Shown one piece after another: positions 61,126-64,000 of a stretch of 64,000 nt of DNA. Location: the NCBI RefSeq assembly GCF_037975245.1, contig NC_092575.1:25097841-25161840 (forward strand), written 5' to 3'. The notes under the pieces are model-generated. The model saw only the letters and a program-made list of their open reading frames with translations. It had not been told where the DNA came from and searched no databases. A program made the position numbers and the translations under genes. Origin of the DNA: Apostichopus japonicus (lineage: Eukaryota > Echinodermata > Holothuroidea > Aspidochirotida > Stichopodidae). Numbering within the stretch: the stretch's first letter is position 1; the number at the start of each line of letters is the position of its first letter.

Positions 61126-61455
61126 GACTTGGTCAAGTGCACGACTGAACTACATACTATAAACGCACGGTCGTGATCGCCTACACAACACGCATGTATG
61201 CCATACCCAAAATAGAGGGCGACATGTAGCTTACCAAAGAAAGCCAGTGTATGCAAAATATACACCCTTAGTTATTTTTATGAGCAAATGAGGAATGATG
61301 AGAAACTTGTCAGGGGTTCTTAGACAATGCACTAGATGAAGGTGATACGGGTCCTAATGTGAGGACATTAAAAAAGTCCTCATATTTCTAAATCGTCCTC
61401 ATATTGCCGTCTTGTAGAGACAGATGTGCTCACAAAGATGGCTTCTCAAGTACAT

Positions 61456-61506
61456 ACATACATACATACATACATACATACATACATACATACATACATA
61501 CATACA

Positions 61507-61551
<45 letters not shown>
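61456..61551. repeat. (CATA)n followed by (TA)n microsatellite
   Basis: About 80 bp of CATA tetranucleotides then about 18 bp of TA, near the right end of the large unit, mirroring the array at 42617-42745 in distance from the end. Open frames here are low-complexity. Confidence 0.95.
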
Positions 61552-61553
<2 letters not shown>

Positions 61554-61743
61554 TATAAATATGCAGTAGCTTGCCCGAATCTTTTTCAAATTTTTGCCCG
61601 ACAATTCCATGATTTTCTTTATTTAGCATCATGATGCCCGAATATTTCCGTGTAACACCACCGTAAGCGCAGTTCATCTGGGCTACCACGCTTTTTGCAC
61701 GATCAATTTTTTTTCTTCTAACTAGTCAATTGTATACCTGGAC

Positions 61744-62403
61744 CAAGGGCGGCGGAACCGGGGGAAAAAGGGGGCACGTGCCCCTCCCCCACTTTTCCTC
61801 AGGTTAGAAATGTGCCTTTTTCTACATAAAAATTGAGGTGCCTCAAGTTAGCAAGAGGCCAGGGAACCAGATTGAACACTCGGGAAGGGCCGTTTCCGGC
61901 CATCTGAGGGGTTTGTAAAACCAAAAATTTTCTAAAAGTACGCTCCGCGCCAACCGATGGTGGCGCTCCGCTCAGATAGCCGTGCATACAACTTTGCAAA
62001 TCCTGGCTAAGCCCGTGACTTTTAATGAACTTCTGTTAATCAAACTCAAAGCATTTTCGAATAGAAAAAATTTGTTAAGATATTAACAAGAAAAAAACTC
62101 TAATTCGGAAGATTCCTACATTAGCAACAAGCATGATTTCACCTCATTTTGTCTCAAAAGAAAACTTGTTCCTTGTTTCCCAATTTGCGCATTGGATATT
62201 GCAGTGCTAGTATGCATATTTTCCTTGAGGGGGGGGGGGGGGGACGTTGATGGAGTGATGTGTATACACAAATAAGATAATAAAATAAGAGTTATAAAGG
62301 GTACTGAATATAACGCTGCATCATTCCAATCGAATTTCTGCAAAGTGCCCTTTGATGTCGGTGCCCCCCCCCCCCCAGATTAAAAGTGCTTCCGCCGCCC
62401 TTG
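61744..62403. mobile_element. 660-bp hAT-like MITE
   Basis: CAAGGGCGGCGGAA at 61744 and its complement TTCCGCCGCCCTTG ending at 62403 form 14-bp inverted ends. They are flanked by ACCTGGAC (61736-61743) and ACCTGGAT (62404-62411), a 7 of 8 match. The interior holds G-runs and the palindrome-like block gcgccaaccgatggtggcgc at about 61948. No transposase is present. It is inserted in the right part of the 20.5-kb unit. Confidence 0.75.
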
Positions 62404-63200
62404 ACCTGGATATCCCCGACATGAGTGTATAAAAGAAACATTTTCTTTTTCATGGATGGTTGGGGGGGGGGAGTGTCTACAAGCCTAGAAGTACAGGTTT
62501 ATCATATTCTTTGTTATATTTTATACTTTTTTGTGAGACAAATTGCAGTCTCACCCGACACAGCGACATTATCCCGCCTACGTGTCGTTGAACAATGTTT
62601 TTCTGGAGGTAGCTGAGTACTGTGTTAAAATAATAAATAAGGTAACTAAATATAGCAGCTTAAAAAATATACTGTCCCATTTTTCCCCTTCAAAGTGATG
62701 TTACCATTTTTTCTTCTTCTAAATTACCAAATTTTTGGGGAACTGTAAATTTCTAAAACGTGAGATTATAAAATAAAGAATGTTTAGATGCAACTTGCAA
62801 GGCCTCAGAAGTGCCGTTTCCGGCAATCTGAGAGGCATTGTGTGCCAAAAATTTTCTTGTTCGCTTCGCGCCAACCGATGGTGGCGCTCCGCTTAGATAG
62901 TGTCACGGGAACTTTCGGGCACAAAAATCTCTGCCCCCCCAAACTGAAATGGTCCCGTACGCCTTTGATGTCAACTTCACTCAAGTTAAAAGTCTGGCTG
63001 AGTTGGCAAGGCCAGTCAGCATGAAAGAGAAATTTTTTTTTTGCATTTCTGTCACCAAAGTTGCACATCATTTTGGTTCATATTTTGCCTCACAGGTGCC
63101 ATCTCCTGCGATCTGGGGGGTGCTGAAATCTCAAATTTTCTCTGTACGCTCCGCGCCAACCAAGGTGGCGCTCCGCTCAGATAGTAACCTCCGGCCCCCC
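61790..63200. repeat. Shared core block in three copies
   Basis: A related segment occurs at about 61855-61985, 62795-62905 and 63095-63185. Each has a gNcNgttNccNgcNatctgagNgg-type lead, aaaattttct, and then cgctNcgcgccaaccNatgg with tggcgctccgctNagatag. The three copies lie in the small, middle and outer hAT-like elements respectively, suggesting that these families are related or carry a common subterminal motif. Confidence 0.75.
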
Positions 63201-63268
63201 CACAAGAAAGAACAGCCTCCCCATGGCCCCCCCACTCAAAAAATCCTAGCTACGCCACTGCATCGAAT

Positions 63269-64000
63269 TAGTTTAAACCATTCTGAAACATGTCAAACGC
63301 ATTTTTTTGCGCCTTCCAAAGGGTATGGCACGCCAACGGGGTCATAACGGTTGCCTAATACGATGTACAAGCAATGTAATACGATGTATAAACAATTTAT
63401 CACCACGCATATAACAGACAGCCGATTATCACAGAGCTTTGATCCTTCTCCTTGTATATCACCGCTGTCACTACCCGGGATATTTTCGGTGCGATAGTGG
63501 TGGTGGTTGGGGGGAGGGGAGGGGAAGGGAGGGGGAATACCGAGCTGCAGCAATTTCCCAAAGTGAGCAAACGGTAACTTTTCGCCTGACAGAGTGTATA
63601 GCAGAAGCGAGTAGTAATGTAGAATAATAATATTTCTGTAAATTATTCCCGTTTTCCGAGATATTCGCATATGAAATATGGCAAAATCTGGGAATATTAA
63701 GTGATTGATGAAGTCAAGCTTCTGTGGTTCAGGTCTAAATGTTAATATTAATCCATTTTATCTAATGAATTCTGATAACTCAAACAAACCATGTTTTTTT
63801 TTACTTCATATAAACAATACATCACCTATTGATTACCGCCAATATTTGTCCTTTAAAAGTTAGTAAGACTTAATCTTATGTCTTTTGAGGCCATGAACTA
63901 AACTCTTACGTTGCCTCATAAGAGTTTTATTTTGCATCTGGGGAACTAACCCAATGGTATGTGCTTCATTTCCATCAGCTATTTCAAGGACCATTTCTCA
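63269..64000. other. Right flank of the hAT nest; no gene seen
   Basis: Sequence resumes after the target duplication. A G-run lies at about 63500-63535. The minus frame 63293-63670 has no recognised domain. No exon or RNA gene seen. Confidence 0.4.

Larger units (their letters stand above)
42426..62967. mobile_element. 20.5-kb hAT-like TIR-bounded unit carrying the SET-recombinase gene
   Basis: The left end CATAGGCGTACGAG at 42426 and the right end (minus strand) CAAAGGCGTACGGG from 62967 match at 12 of 14 positions. They are flanked by ATGCCAAC (42418-42425) and ATGTCAAC (62968-62975), a 7 of 8 match. Subterminal parts share a G-run followed by GCAGA and gcccgaa-type motifs. Microsatellites (TA)n next to (CATA)n-type repeats lie near both ends (42617-42745, 61456-61551), and gaggac-rich blocks lie near both ends (42820-43090, 61355-61410). 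The interior includes the whole SET-recombinase gene. No hAT transposase was recognised, so the unit would be non-autonomous or mobilised otherwise. Coincidence of unrelated ends is possible but would need the duplication match by chance. Confidence 0.55.
41801..63260. mobile_element. Outer hAT-like ends with exact 8-bp target duplication
   Basis: CAGTGGCGTAGCTA starts at 41801, and its complement TAGCTACGCCACTG ends at 63260. The 8 bp outside each end are identical, CATCGAAT (41793-41800 and 63261-63268). Ends of this type and an 8-bp duplication fit the hAT superfamily. Just inside both ends are long G/C runs. The simplest reading is a short non-autonomous element of about 0.9 kb (41801-42425 plus 62968-63260), split by the later insertion of the 20.5-kb unit at 42426-62967. 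No hAT transposase was recognised. Confidence 0.78.

Noticed and set aside
63293-63670. 125-residue minus-strand frame
   Set aside because: No recognisable domain, crosses a G-run, and lacks codon character.

Overview
The window is intron-rich animal DNA. It holds two spliced host-type genes, one complete tyrosine-recombinase retrotransposon, several DNA transposons and many satellites. I infer a marine invertebrate, probably an echinoderm or another non-vertebrate deuterostome. The grounds are an LZTR1 orthologue with metazoan splice signals, a DIRS1-like element, tRNA-derived SINE-like repeats and abundant hAT-like elements. I cannot fix the species.

Layout. 700-25761 (+): LZTR1, rebuilt as 20 exons giving one continuous frame of 778 codons plus stop. 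It has six kelch-type blades and two BTB/BACK modules. Its introns carry SINE-like repeats, a 299-bp hAT-like MITE with a perfect 8-bp target duplication (16735-17033), a 45-bp minisatellite and a 39-bp satellite. 25.9-27.2 kb: 148-bp tandem repeats, each with a short palindrome, just past the LZTR1 stop. 29.3-30.1 kb: a 33-bp satellite. 31219-37685 (+): a structurally complete DIRS1-like element with inverted terminal repeats, an internal complementary region, gag, RT, RNase H, a methyltransferase-like domain and a tyrosine recombinase. 40.6-41.3 kb: another higher-order satellite.

41801-63260 is a nest of hAT-like ends. The outermost pair (CAGTGGCGTAGCTA, exact 8-bp duplication CATCGAAT) encloses a second pair at 42426 and 62967 (CA[T/A]AGGCGTACG, 7 of 8 duplication match). 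Inside this 20.5-kb unit lies a minus-strand multi-exon gene (58022 to 46154, about 1701 aa). It joins a KMT5A-like SET domain, a long acidic/basic repeat region, two C2H2-like fingers, a tyrosine-recombinase-like domain and a separate C-terminal Trp-rich module. A third small hAT-like element (61744-62403) is inserted near its right end. The SET-recombinase fusion, lodged in what looks like a very large TIR-bounded unit, is the most unusual part of the window.

The two host-type genes are unrelated. LZTR1 is a CUL3 adaptor for RAS-family turnover. The second gene looks like a chromatin methyltransferase domain fused to a mobile-element recombinase. All homology calls are from recognition of motifs, not from searches.
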